In this document: positions 6,629-15,595 of the stretch, in pieces | Position numbering within the stretch: the first letter of the stretch is position 1 | How the letters are laid out: each line of letters begins with the position of its first letter | DNA from: Anaerolineae bacterium | GTDB lineage: Bacteria; Chloroflexota; Anaerolineae; JAAYZQ01 | Assembly: GCA_016929795.1 (NCBI GenBank) | Contig: JAFGIA010000461.1 | Coordinates: 1 to 25,012, forward strand | DNA length: 25,012 bases | Direction: 5' to 3' | Notes under the pieces: model-generated | Seen by the model: only the letters and a program-made list of their open reading frames with translations | What the model was told of the DNA's origin: nothing | Databases searched by the model: none | Position numbers and translations under genes: made by a program

Positions 6629-7620
6629 ACGCCGCGGCGGGGGGGATGAAGGACACACTCGAGTGGCTGCTGGAGGTGGAAAACCCATCGGCACGCTACC
6701 TGGCCCTGCGCCACCTGCTGAACCGCGCGGCAGATGATCCCCCACTGATCGCGGCCCGGACGGCGATCCCGGGCTGGGGTCCCGCGCGGGCCATCCTCGA
6801 TGCCCAATGGCCCGCCGGCTACTGGGTGGCGCCAGGCGTTGGCTACAGCCCACGGCACAGGGCCACCACCTGGCAGGTCATCTTTCTCGCCGCCCTGGGC
6901 GCCCCACTCCTGCCCGCGATCGCACGTGCCTGCGACTACATCCTCACCCACAGCCGGCTGCCCGACGGCCGCTTCACAGCAGGGAACAAGGCGCGGGGGG
7001 CCACGCTGTGCCTCAACGGCGGCCTGCTGCGTGCCATGCTCCAGCTTGGCTATCACGATCCACGCGTCGACGGCAGCCTGCACGCCCTCGCCGAAATGGT
7101 GCGCCGCGGCCGGTTCCGCTGCCGGTTCAACGCACCTCACCCCCTGCCCGCGCGCATGGACGCCGGCCGGCCCTGCCCCTCAGGCGCCGTGAAGGCGCTT
7201 GGCGCCTTTGTCGAGGTGCCCGAGGCCCGCCGCTCGCCGGCGGTGCGAGACGCGGCCGAGGCGGCCGTGCAATTCCTTACCGGCGAGACGGAATCGGGGG
7301 AGCCGGTGCTTGTGGTGGGCGGCGACTGCCCCACAGAGCACGGTGAGGGGGCCAGGTGGCACCGGTTCGGCTTCCCGCCGGACGACCTGGCCGACCTGCT
7401 CGAAGCAGTGGATGTCGTGGGCCGCGCCGGGGCAGCGCCGTCGCCCAACCTGGAGGGCGCGCTGGCCATCGTCCGCGCCAGGCGAAGTGCGGGCGGAGCC
7501 TGGCCCCTGGACCGCACGCCCGAGAATACGTGGGCCGGGTTCGGCCCTGTCGGGCGGCCGAACAAGTGGGTCACCATCCGCGCCCTGGCAGTATTACACA
7601 GATGGGCCGAAGAAACGTGA
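6625..7620 (+). CDS. Hypothetical protein, alpha/alpha-toroid (squalene-cyclase-like) fold
   Basis: A 331-aa soluble protein. The N-terminus TLEWLLEVENPSARYLALRHLL and the C-terminal GGAWPLDRTPENTWAGFGPVGRPNKWVTIRAL are typical of a bacterial family with repeated helix pairs like those of terpene cyclases and prenyltransferases. A Cys/His-containing segment (residues about 133-185, with ARGATLCLNGG and DAGRPCPSGAVKAL) may form a site. I see no classic cyclase DXDD motif, so enzymatic function is not claimed. The ATG at 6625 overlaps the upstream stop (ATGA); an ATG at 6646 is an alternative start closer to the conserved region. The coupled partner is a membrane glycosyltransferase. It is followed directly by a strong hairpin. 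Confidence 0.8.
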   Translation: MNAAAGGMKDTLEWLLEVENPSARYLALRHLLNRAADDPPLIAARTAIPGWGPARAILDAQWPAGYWVAPGVGYSPRHRATTWQVIFLAALGAPLLPAIARACDYILTHSRLPDGRFTAGNKARGATLCLNGGLLRAMLQLGYHDPRVDGSLHALAEMVRRGRFRCRFNAPHPLPARMDAGRPCPSGAVKALGAFVEVPEARRSPAVRDAAEAAVQFLTGETESGEPVLVVGGDCPTEHGEGARWHRFGFPPDDLADLLEAVDVVGRAGAAPSPNLEGALAIVRARRSAGGAWPLDRTPENTWAGFGPVGRPNKWVTIRALAVLHRWAEET

Positions 7621-7646
7621 CACGTGACGCAGCGGTCACGTGTCAC
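7617..7646. terminator. Bidirectional hairpin terminator between convergent genes
   Basis: A perfect 12-bp stem GTGACACGTGAC / GTCACGTGTCAC with a 6-nt loop overlaps the stop codon of the upstream gene and lies 14 bp from the glgP stop. Short T-rich stretches follow on both sides (CGTTTTCC on plus, GTTTCTT on minus). Confidence 0.75.
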
Positions 7647-7659
7647 ACGTCGTTTTCCC

Positions 7660-10233
7660 CTATCCTCCCCACCGGATCAGGCCCATCTCGAAGGGGTTGC
7701 CCAGGTCCTCGTGCTGGGGAAGGATGCGCAAGGCATAGCCGTGCAGGCCGCTGGTGCGGCACGGAATCGCGCCGGCAAAGATATACTTGCCGTCGCCTTT
7801 CGATTGCGCGATCAGCGTCGGCAGCGTGCGTCCATTCGTGATCTGCCCGGCACCGTCCAGCGGGCCATGGTAGAGCTCGACCGCCACGTCGGTTGGTTTG
7901 AGCTCGCCCAGGAACACTTCGGCTTGCACCAGGAGTTGGTCGCCCACTTTCAGGTCGGCCTCGTCGGGGCGCTCGGTCCAGACGCGCTCGATGCGGAGCG
8001 GGCCCCACTGGCGCGCCACCTGCTCCTTCCACGCCGCGAGCGTTTTGGCCCGCACCTGCTCGTCGCCCGACAGCCTGTGTGTGCGCCGTGCGGACGGCAG
8101 GTAGCACACTTCTGTGTACTCGCGCACCATCCGGTTCGTATTGAACACACCGGCGTGGTCGCGCATGGCCGCCTTCATCTTGGCAATCCAACCGCGCGGC
8201 AGCCCGTCGCGCCCGCGCTCGTAAAATAGAGGCACGATCTCCTTTTCGAGCAGGTCATAGATGGCGTTCGCTTCGATCCGGTCCTGGTACTCAGCCTGGT
8301 CCTCGGCATACTCCTCGCCGCGGCCGATGGCCCACCCCGTCTCGGGCGTATAGCCCTCATCCCACCATCCGTCGAGCACGCTCAGGTTCAGCGCTCCGTT
8401 GGCCGTCGCCTTCATGCCACTTGTGCCGCTCGCCTCGTGGGGGCGGCGCGGGGTGTTGAGCCAGATATCCACGCCCTGCACCAGGTAGCGGGCCACGACC
8501 ATGTCATAATCCTCGAGAAAGACGATCCGGTTGCGGAACTCGGGCCGGCGCGCGTGGTGGATGATCTGCCGGATCAGCTCCTTGCCTGGATTGTCGCGCG
8601 GATGCGCCTTGCCGGCAAAGATGAGCTGCACGGGCCGATCTTTGGAGCCAATGATCCGCGCCAGCCGCTCGATATCGTAAAAGAGCAGGTTGCCCCGCTT
8701 GTAGGTGGCAAAGCGCCGGGCAAAGCCGATGGTCAGCGCCTCCGGGTCGAGCACCTCTTCCGCCTGGCGGACCTCGGCCAGGCGGGTGCCCCGCTGCTCG
8801 AGCTGGCCTGCCAGCCGGGTGCGCGCAAAGGCCACCAGGCGCTCGCGACGGCGCTCGTGGGTGCGCCACAGCTCCTCGTCAGGAATGCGCGGCACGCGCT
8901 GCCACACCGCCTGGTCCGCCGGACGTTCGACCCAGCGTGGGCCGAGATAGCGGTCGTACAGATCGGCCATGTCGTGCGAGATCCACGACCGGGCGTGGAT
9001 GCCGTTGGTAATACCCACAATCGGCACCTCGCCCACAGGCACCTGCGGCCACGCCTCCTGCCACATGCGGCGCGACACGTCGGCGTGCAGCTTGCTCACA
9101 CCGTTGATCCTGTTCGCCAGGCGCATCGCCAGGAGCGCCATGCAAAAGTAGCCGTTCGGGTCGTTCGGGTTCATCCGTCCCAGGCCGAGGAACTCGTGGC
9201 GTGATAGGCCGAGGGCCGGATAAAAGTGGCTAAAGTAGTGATCCACCAGGTCGGGGTGGAACCAGTCGATGCCTGCCGGGACCGGTGTGTGCGTGGTAAA
9301 AATGTTGCCCGCCGACGTCAGCTCGCACGCCTCGGCAAACGTCAGCTTGTCCTCTTGCATCCGCAGCCGGATGCGCTCCAGGGCAAGAAAGGCAGAATGC
9401 CCCTCGTTCATGTGGCACACCGTGGGCCGCTGCCCGAGCGCTTCCAGCGCCCGCGTGCCGCCGATGCCGAGCATAATCTCCTGCCGGATACGCATGTCGT
9501 CGTCGCCGCCATAGAGCTGGTCAGTCAAGTCCCGGTCCTTGGGCGCATTGTCCGAGATGTTGGTATCGAGCAGATAGAGGGGTACGCGGCCGACCTGGGC
9601 CCGCCACACCTGGGCCTTGACGGTGCGTCCTGGATACTCCACCTCCACGGTCAACGGGGCGCCGCTCAACTGGCGCTCGAGCGCCAGCGGCAGGTTATAG
9701 AAATCGTTGTCGGGGTAGAGCTCCTGCTGCCAGCCATCGGGGTTCAGGTACTGGCGAAAGTAACCCTGCTGGTAGAGCAGGCCGACCCCCAACAGGGGCA
9801 GGCCAAGGTCGCTTGCCGACTTGAGATGATCGCCGGCAAGAACACCCAGGCCGCCCGCATAGATGCCGAGGCTTTCCGTGAGGCCAAACTCGGCGGAAAA
9901 GTAGGCAATGCGCACATCCTGCACGTCACCATACGTTTTTTGATACCACGTGCTCGTGTCCTTGACGTAGGCATCGAACTCGTGGTAGACGCGGCCCATG
10001 TGCGCCAAAAAGCCATCATCCTCGGCAACCTGCTCCAGGCGCTCCTGCCGGATCACCCCCAGGATACGCACCGGGTTATGGCCTGCTTCCTCCCACAGGT
10101 CGCGATCCAGCCGCCGAAAAAGGTCGATCGCTTCGTGGTTCCACGTCCACCACAGATTGTGGGCCAGCTCGCGCAGCGGCTCAAGTCGAGCCGGCAGGGC
10201 GGGGATAACCCTGAAGGTATGGCTCGGACGCAT
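7660..10233 (-). CDS. glgP: Alpha-glucan (glycogen/starch) phosphorylase, GT35
   Basis: An 857-aa cytosolic PLP enzyme that releases glucose-1-phosphate from glycogen or maltodextrin by phosphorolysis. It opens with the DUF3417-type domain of the shorter bacterial/archaeal phosphorylases (LRELAHNLWWTWNHEA). The catalytic core follows: IAYFSAEFGLTESLGIYAGG, DHLKSASDLGLPLLGVGLLY, HMNEGHSAFLALERIR, FTTHTPVPAG, FARRFATYKR and IFAGKAHPRD. The signature EASGTSGMKATANG carries the PLP-binding Lys at about residue 608. The start at 10233 is supported by AGGAGG just upstream. It is transcribed alone, convergent with the preceding pair, and its promoter region contains a phased array of TGTGGGATA repeats, which suggests specific control. 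No frameshift or missing motif was seen. Confidence 0.96.
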   Translation of the reverse strand: MRPSHTFRVIPALPARLEPLRELAHNLWWTWNHEAIDLFRRLDRDLWEEAGHNPVRILGVIRQERLEQVAEDDGFLAHMGRVYHEFDAYVKDTSTWYQKTYGDVQDVRIAYFSAEFGLTESLGIYAGGLGVLAGDHLKSASDLGLPLLGVGLLYQQGYFRQYLNPDGWQQELYPDNDFYNLPLALERQLSGAPLTVEVEYPGRTVKAQVWRAQVGRVPLYLLDTNISDNAPKDRDLTDQLYGGDDDMRIRQEIMLGIGGTRALEALGQRPTVCHMNEGHSAFLALERIRLRMQEDKLTFAEACELTSAGNIFTTHTPVPAGIDWFHPDLVDHYFSHFYPALGLSRHEFLGLGRMNPNDPNGYFCMALLAMRLANRINGVSKLHADVSRRMWQEAWPQVPVGEVPIVGITNGIHARSWISHDMADLYDRYLGPRWVERPADQAVWQRVPRIPDEELWRTHERRRERLVAFARTRLAGQLEQRGTRLAEVRQAEEVLDPEALTIGFARRFATYKRGNLLFYDIERLARIIGSKDRPVQLIFAGKAHPRDNPGKELIRQIIHHARRPEFRNRIVFLEDYDMVVARYLVQGVDIWLNTPRRPHEASGTSGMKATANGALNLSVLDGWWDEGYTPETGWAIGRGEEYAEDQAEYQDRIEANAIYDLLEKEIVPLFYERGRDGLPRGWIAKMKAAMRDHAGVFNTNRMVREYTEVCYLPSARRTHRLSGDEQVRAKTLAAWKEQVARQWGPLRIERVWTERPDEADLKVGDQLLVQAEVFLGELKPTDVAVELYHGPLDGAGQITNGRTLPTLIAQSKGDGKYIFAGAIPCRTSGLHGYALRILPQHEDLGNPFEMGLIRWGG

Positions 10234-10276
10234 TCTTACCTCCTGACTACATTGTCGATCAATCCATCAAGAAACC

Positions 10277-10304
10277 ATTGTACACAAGAACGTGCAGAAG
10301 GCAA
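10277..10304 (-). promoter_or_regulatory. Promoter of glgP
   Basis: On the minus strand TTGCCT (10304-10299), a 16-bp spacer and TACAAT (10282-10277). Transcription would start near 10270, giving a leader of about 35-40 nt that contains the AGGAGG of glgP. Confidence 0.6.
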
Positions 10305-10329
10305 GTCCGGCGCTTTCGCTGTCAGTGGC

Positions 10330-10381
10330 TGTGGGATAAAATGTGGGATATGTGTGGGATATGTGGGATATTTGTGGGATA
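10330..10381. repeat. Five phased TGTGGGATA direct repeats upstream of glgP
   Basis: Identical 9-mers begin at 10330, 10342, 10353, 10362 and 10373, spaced 12, 11, 9 and 11 bp apart, about one DNA helical turn. The array starts 26 bp upstream of the glgP -35 and ends 7 bp before the stop of the leftward AlbA_2 gene. Same-face iterons like this fit cooperative binding of a regulator, though a simple tandem repeat cannot be excluded. Confidence 0.8.
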
Positions 10382-10388
10382 TCGAGCG

Positions 10389-11783
10389 CTATTTTAGGAT
10401 ATAGTAGGTTGCCCGCTTTTCGCCAATCTTGAGCAGCAGGTTCTTGTCCACCATGTCGGCCAGGTCACGGCGGATCGTCTCGGCGCTCACGTCGGGCGCC
10501 AGCTCCTGCAAGTCCCGGTTTGTGATCCGGCCCCGCTCCATCAGGCAGGCGAGCGCCTTCTCCTGGCGCTCGTTCAACCCCAGGTGCCGCCATTGACCGG
10601 CAGCCGGCTCGATGCCCACCAGCCCTTCACCGCGGCCGGCGAGCGTGACTCGAAACCCTGCCACTGTCTCCTCAAAGCGTGGCTCCGCCAGGCCGCTCTC
10701 GGCCATCAGCCGGATCATGCGGTCGATGCCATAGCCCAGGCGCTCGATAAAGCCCATATCCGACAGGATCTGGACGACGATCTCGTTCCGGCTAAAGCGC
10801 TCGCGCACCAGGTTTTCGACCGTTACGTGGCCCGGCAGGCGACCGGGGCTGTAGAATTCAACCCTGTCGGCGAACAGGAACACCCGGATCTCGTCGCCGC
10901 GGACCTGGTAGTCACGATGGGCCACGGCGTTGACGATCGCCTCGCGCACCGCCTCGGCCGGGTACTCGGCTTCTTCCACCCGCTCGAGACCCACCAGGCG
11001 CACGCCACGGCGCATGTTGGCCACGACGAACGCCTCAGCCTGCCGGATCTGATCGGGCAGCGTGCCGCGCACCTCCTCTTTGACAAAGGTGTCTTCCATC
11101 GTCCGTCCAGAGTAGCGCGCGACGAGGATCTCGGCCGATGGTACCCAGCGCTGCGGCTCGCGGCCAAAGAGGAGCAGGCCGGCATAGGTCGGGCGAACGT
11201 CGTCGCCAGCGCGGGCCAGGCAGCCGCGGCGCAGCAGCGCCTCCTGCGCGTCGCCTGCGTGCCAGCCTTCGAGGCTATTCAGGTAGCGGCTCGCCTTCTC
11301 CCAGTCGACGTCGTCCAGCCGTGCGCCGTCGGGCACTTCCGACTCGAAACTCACGGCGCCGCGCTCCATCATCAGCCGGCGAAGCTGGCGTGGATTGAGC
11401 GGGCGGGTGTGCGTGCCCTCGCGCACCAGGTACTTGCCCCGGTAGCTATAGACGTGGGGCAGGCCGGGCGGCACGGTGATAGCCAGCACGCGCTCGCCGT
11501 CGATCTCGATCACCTGCGGTAGGGGGATGATCAGCGGCGGGTCGGCCGCCAGTGCCGACTGCAGCGCGCGGTCGAGGGCCTCGTCGGGATCGGCCAGGTC
11601 GTGTGCCTTGCCGGTGCGCGGGTCCACCCCCAGGAGCAGGGTGCCACCGCCGGCATTGGCCAGCGAGACCAGGGTTTCTGCCAATCGGGCCGGCGAGGTG
11701 GATTCGCTCCTGAAAACGAGCTCCTCTGCCTGCGCCGAGAGATCGAAGGGGTGCTTCCTGCCGGCCTGGTGTGCTTCCCCCAT
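10389..11783 (-). CDS. AlbA_2 / HATPase_c_4 / winged-helix putative regulator (RecG-like COG2865)
   Basis: A 464-aa protein. Residues about 15-140 are a Schlafen AlbA_2 domain (FRSESTSPARLAETLVSLAN then GGGTLLLGVD), a nucleic-acid-binding fold. Residues about 270-380 are a GHKL-type ATPase domain (AEAVREAIVNAVAHRDY, with the N-box Asn at about 285, and ERLGYGIDRMIRLM). Residues 403-464 form a DeoR-like winged helix (ITNRDLQELAPDVSAETIRRDLADMV). Such proteins are often misnamed ATP-dependent DNA helicases; I see no helicase motifs. The ATG at 11783 overlaps the TGA of the upstream gene by one base (TGATG), giving translational coupling; an earlier in-frame start at 11879 would overlap that gene by about 97 bp and is rejected. 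It is the last gene of the lon operon. A transcriptional regulator or conflict-related role is possible. Confidence 0.85.
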   Translation of the reverse strand: MGEAHQAGRKHPFDLSAQAEELVFRSESTSPARLAETLVSLANAGGGTLLLGVDPRTGKAHDLADPDEALDRALQSALAADPPLIIPLPQVIEIDGERVLAITVPPGLPHVYSYRGKYLVREGTHTRPLNPRQLRRLMMERGAVSFESEVPDGARLDDVDWEKASRYLNSLEGWHAGDAQEALLRRGCLARAGDDVRPTYAGLLLFGREPQRWVPSAEILVARYSGRTMEDTFVKEEVRGTLPDQIRQAEAFVVANMRRGVRLVGLERVEEAEYPAEAVREAIVNAVAHRDYQVRGDEIRVFLFADRVEFYSPGRLPGHVTVENLVRERFSRNEIVVQILSDMGFIERLGYGIDRMIRLMAESGLAEPRFEETVAGFRVTLAGRGEGLVGIEPAAGQWRHLGLNERQEKALACLMERGRITNRDLQELAPDVSAETIRRDLADMVDKNLLLKIGEKRATYYILK

Positions 11784-13102
11784 CACTTGCCCACCGCGCA
11801 GTTGGTGGTATAGGTCTCCAGGCGCCACTCGCAGCCGTATGGCAGCGCGCTTGCATTCCCGACGCCGACCACGGTCCACGTCACGATGCAGGGATGGGCG
11901 TAATCGATCTTCCCATCGAGATCGACCCCGGCGACAGTGACCGTCACCTCGCGCGGCCGGCGCAGACGCTCAGCATCGATGTCGGGATCATAGGCGATCT
12001 CCCAGGTGAGCACGCGAGCCAGCTCCTCTCTGTTCTCGATCGGTGCGCCAGGAGCAAGATAGAGGCCAAACGAGTCCGTTTCGATGTCATACATGGCCTG
12101 CGCATCGGGGCTGAGAAAACTCTTGGCCTTCTGCAACAGATCTTTATCCTGGGTGAGCAAGCTATAGAACGACAGCACGGCCTTTTCGGGGTAGTACACC
12201 TGTGGAACGTCGACAGGGATGCCGGGACCCAGAGCCAGGGTGTATTCCACGGGTGGCAGCAGGGTTTGAGTGCCCGGCTCAAAGTAGGAGCCATTCTCGG
12301 GGCGATAGTCGCGGACGATCACAATCTCGCTGCGCTCGAATGGGCTGCGCTCCATCACGCGGACCATCGCGCCGATGCGCTCGATCCGGTAGTTGCTGCG
12401 AAAGGAGCCAACATTCTGGTAGCGCAACGGGTTGGGAAAGCAGGGGTTGGCCGGATGGGCGTCGCGCCACTCCTCTACCGTGTCACAATTCAGTTGCGCG
12501 CCAACCCGGCGAAAGACGTTCAGGTCCGTCACAACTCTGCGCGTAAAGCCGTTCACGATCACCTCTGGGAGATCGCGTCCACCCGACAAGGGATCCCCAT
12601 ATTCTATGATGTTTTCGACCGAGGCCGAAATCTCTGTGAGACCCAGGTAGTCATAGTCCGCCGGCACCAGCTCCCACGATAGAAGCTGTGGCGGGCGACA
12701 CCCATCATAGTCATAGATCGTCGCCCCGAAGGGGCCCCCCGATCCGGTGCTGTCATAGCGGTAGTAGGCAAGCCACTCCTCTGGGATCTGCTCCTCCACC
12801 TGGTCCGTATCCAGGCGCTCGATGAAATTCAGGTCATCCGGCATTCCCAAGACAAGGTCATTCAAGAGGATGGCCTTTTCATCCGCCAACAAGCGGGCAA
12901 GCCGGATACGGATCGGGTCGGGATCGCGCTCCAGGACCTTGACATAGAAAAAGTAGAGGAGGATGCCGGTGACGGCGATCATGCCGACGAATGAAAGGAG
13001 CGCGCTCACGCGCGGCGTGGGCGTCTTGAACGTCCAGTAAAAGAGCGCCACCCACGCCACCGCGAGGATGGCGAGGATGAGGCCCAACATTGTAGAACTC
13101 AT
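11783..13102 (-). CDS. Hypothetical membrane-anchored protein
   Basis: A 439-aa protein that I do not recognise. Two hydrophobic helices at about residues 5-25 and 34-53 anchor the N-terminus, leaving a long soluble domain on one side. The soluble part is rich in Asp, Tyr and Pro (for example YDYDGCRPPQLLSWELVPAD) and has three or more Cys residues that could form disulfides, consistent with an exposed location. No enzyme motif is visible. It starts 23 bp after the lon stop with a weak GAGG upstream, and its TGA overlaps the next ATG, so it is co-transcribed with lon and coupled to the AlbA_2 gene. A Lon-associated membrane function is only an inference from context. Confidence 0.75.
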   Translation of the reverse strand: MSSTMLGLILAILAVAWVALFYWTFKTPTPRVSALLSFVGMIAVTGILLYFFYVKVLERDPDPIRIRLARLLADEKAILLNDLVLGMPDDLNFIERLDTDQVEEQIPEEWLAYYRYDSTGSGGPFGATIYDYDGCRPPQLLSWELVPADYDYLGLTEISASVENIIEYGDPLSGGRDLPEVIVNGFTRRVVTDLNVFRRVGAQLNCDTVEEWRDAHPANPCFPNPLRYQNVGSFRSNYRIERIGAMVRVMERSPFERSEIVIVRDYRPENGSYFEPGTQTLLPPVEYTLALGPGIPVDVPQVYYPEKAVLSFYSLLTQDKDLLQKAKSFLSPDAQAMYDIETDSFGLYLAPGAPIENREELARVLTWEIAYDPDIDAERLRRPREVTVTVAGVDLDGKIDYAHPCIVTWTVVGVGNASALPYGCEWRLETYTTNCAVGK

Positions 13103-13125
13103 GGCACCATCGCCTCAACTGGCCT

Positions 13126-15522
13126 TCAGGAGAGCCGCTCCGGCAGCAGGGCCACGGGCAGCACCTCGTCCATGCGGCTGACGAATACGAACTTTAGGTC
13201 ACGCTTGACCTGCTTGGGGATCTCGACCATATCCTTCTTGTTCTGCTGCGGCAGGAGGACGGTTTTTAGCCCGGCCCTGTGTGCCGCCAGCACCTTCTCT
13301 TTTAACCCGCCGATGGGCAGCACCCGCCCGCGCAGCGTGATCTCGCCCGTCATTGCCACGTCGTGGTGCACCGGGCGCCGGATAAGGGCCGAGATGAGCG
13401 CTGTGGCGATGGTGATGCCCGCCGAGGGCCCATCCTTCGGAATGGCCCCCTCGGGCACGTGGATGTGGATGTCCACCTTGTCAAAGTCGACGTCCGTGAT
13501 ACCCAACTGCTGCGCATGAGAGCGGGCGTAAGAGAGCGCCGCCTGGGCCGACTCGCGCATCACCTCGCCCAACTGCCCGGTGAGCATCAGCGCCCCCTTC
13601 CCCCCCATCAGCGACACTTCTACCGGCAGCACGTCGCCGCCCCCCTCGGTCCACGCGATGCCATGGGCCAGGCCCACCTCGTCGGCGCGGTCATTCTGGT
13701 CGCGCACAAAGCGCGGCGGGCCCAAGTACTTGGACAGCGACTGGACGGTGATCTGGCGCGGCGCCGGCTTGTCCTCGGCGACGCGGCGCGCCACCTTGCG
13801 GCACACGTTGGCGATCTGGCGCTCCAGGTTGCGCACCCCCGCTTCATAGGTGTACTCGCGCGCCATGCCGCGCAATGCCTGGTCGGAAAAGCTCAGGCTG
13901 CGGTCGGGCCTGTCGAGCCCGTTCTCTGCAAGCTGGCGCGGGATGAGGAACTGGCGGGCGATGGCCAGCTTTTCCTCCTCGATGTAGCCGGGGAACTCGA
14001 TCACCTCCATCCTGTCACGCAGCGCAGGTGGGATCGGATCGAGTAGATTGGCAGTGGTGATAAACATCACGCGCGACAGGTCGTAGGGTACCTCCAGGTA
14101 ATGATCGGAAAAGGCATAGTTCTGCTCCGGATCGAGCACTTCGAGCAGCGCCGATGACGGATCGCCGCGAAAGTCCATGCCCACCTTGTCGATCTCGTCG
14201 AGCATAAAGAGCGGGTTCACTGTGCCTGCCGTGCGCATCGTCTGGATGATGCGCCCGGGCAGGGCGCCGATGTAGGTGCGGCGGTGCCCGCGGATCTCGG
14301 CCTCGTCGCGAATGCCGCCCAGCGACACCCGCACGAACCGGCGGCCCAGGGCCTCGGCAATGGAGCGCCCCAGTGATGTCTTGCCCGTGCCAGGCGGGCC
14401 GACAAAACAGAGGATCGGGCTGCGTGTCGATGGCTTGCCGTCGGCGAGCTTGCGCACGGCGAGGTACTCGAGGATGCGCTCCTTGGCACGCGGCAGGCCA
14501 TAGTGGTTGGCGTCGAGCACACGCGCCACCGCGCCGATGTCGAGATTGTCGATAGAGGCATCGGCCCACGGCAGGTCGAGCAGCCAGTCGAGATAAGTGC
14601 GAATCACGCCTGTTTCAGGTGAGCCAGGGGGCATCGACTTCAGGCGGCCAAGCTCCTTGCGCACCCGGACGCGCACCTCGTCGGGCAGCTCCGAGCGCTC
14701 CAGGCGCTCCTCCAGGTCCTGGGTCTCGGCCATCTCCAGGTCGACCTCTCCCAGCTCATTCTGAATCGCGCGCATCTGCTCGCGCAGGTAAAACTCGCGC
14801 TGCGAGCGGTCCACTTCCTGCTGCACCTTGTCATGGATCTTGGACTCCAGATCGAGCACATCCAGCTCGCTGCCGAGCAAGATGCTGAGCCGCTGCAAGC
14901 GCTCTTCGGGATCGAGGATCTCGAGCAGCTCCTGCCGCACGGGCATCTCGAGATCAAGCAGCGAGCCGATCAGATCGGCGAGCTGGCCCGGCTCGGTGAC
15001 GTTCATCGCCGCCACGTAGACATCTTCTGGCAGGGTATGCGATAACTGGACGACCTTCTCAAAGAGGGTCAGAACGGCACGCATGAGCGCCTCAGTGCTG
15101 AGTGACCGCTGATCCGATTCAGGCAGGGCCCGGACACGGGCGCGGATGTAGGGCTCGGTCTGGGTCAGGTCGACGAGCTGCACACGACGCCGGCCCTGGC
15201 CGAGAATATTCGTGGTCCCGTCGGGCAAGCGCAGGATGCGCCCGACGACCAGCTCAACGCCGACGGCGTACAGGTCTTCAAGGTCAGGCTCCTGCACCTC
15301 GGGGTCACGCTGGGCGACCACGACGAGCAGATTCCCCTCGCCCAGCGCCGCGTCGACCGCCTTGAGCGATCGGTCGCGGCCGACGACGAGAGGCGTCATC
15401 ATGTGGGGAAAGACGACGGTATCACGCAGCGGCAGGAGGGGCAAATCGTGCGACAGGCTCTCCTCCAGCTCGTCCAGGATGCCATCCATCTGAAATAGAC
15501 CAAAATCAAAATCGTAACCCAA
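13126..15522 (-). CDS. lon: ATP-dependent Lon protease
   Basis: A 798-aa cytosolic AAA+ serine protease that degrades misfolded and regulatory proteins. The N-terminal substrate-binding domain starts at [15 protein letters not shown] (about 27-41), a coiled region follows around 220-300, the Walker A GPPGTGKT lies at 375-382 and Walker B LFMLDEID at about 438-445. The protease domain has the PKDGPSAG motif with catalytic Ser700, and GGLKEK with Lys743, exactly 43 residues later as in E. coli Lon. The start is a TTG at 15522, ten nt after a GGAGG; an ATG eleven codons later lacks a ribosome site. It heads a three-gene leftward operon. The sequence appears intact and full-length. Confidence 0.97.
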   Translation of the reverse strand: MGYDFDFGLFQMDGILDELEESLSHDLPLLPLRDTVVFPHMMTPLVVGRDRSLKAVDAALGEGNLLVVVAQRDPEVQEPDLEDLYAVGVELVVGRILRLPDGTTNILGQGRRRVQLVDLTQTEPYIRARVRALPESDQRSLSTEALMRAVLTLFEKVVQLSHTLPEDVYVAAMNVTEPGQLADLIGSLLDLEMPVRQELLEILDPEERLQRLSILLGSELDVLDLESKIHDKVQQEVDRSQREFYLREQMRAIQNELGEVDLEMAETQDLEERLERSELPDEVRVRVRKELGRLKSMPPGSPETGVIRTYLDWLLDLPWADASIDNLDIGAVARVLDANHYGLPRAKERILEYLAVRKLADGKPSTRSPILCFVGPPGTGKTSLGRSIAEALGRRFVRVSLGGIRDEAEIRGHRRTYIGALPGRIIQTMRTAGTVNPLFMLDEIDKVGMDFRGDPSSALLEVLDPEQNYAFSDHYLEVPYDLSRVMFITTANLLDPIPPALRDRMEVIEFPGYIEEEKLAIARQFLIPRQLAENGLDRPDRSLSFSDQALRGMAREYTYEAGVRNLERQIANVCRKVARRVAEDKPAPRQITVQSLSKYLGPPRFVRDQNDRADEVGLAHGIAWTEGGGDVLPVEVSLMGGKGALMLTGQLGEVMRESAQAALSYARSHAQQLGITDVDFDKVDIHIHVPEGAIPKDGPSAGITIATALISALIRRPVHHDVAMTGEITLRGRVLPIGGLKEKVLAAHRAGLKTVLLPQQNKKDMVEIPKQVKRDLKFVFVSRMDEVLPVALLPERLS

Positions 15523-15559
15523 AACGAATTATCCTCCAACGATAAGCGGGAATACCGGG

Positions 15560-15588
15560 AATATAGCACATCCCGGTCGAAAAGACAA
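15560..15588 (-). promoter_or_regulatory. Promoter of lon operon
   Basis: On the minus strand TTGTCT (15588-15583), a 17-bp spacer and TATATT (15565-15560). It lies in the 73-bp gap after the folC stop. Transcription would start near 15553, about 30 nt before the TTG start codon. I see no CIRCE or HAIR-type heat-shock operator. Confidence 0.6.
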
Positions 15589-15595
15589 CTTGGCG

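Noticed and set aside
10389..11783. ATP-dependent DNA helicase (RecG) annotation
   Set aside because: No Walker A or DEAD/H helicase motifs; the ATPase-like part is of GHKL type with AlbA_2 and winged-helix domains.
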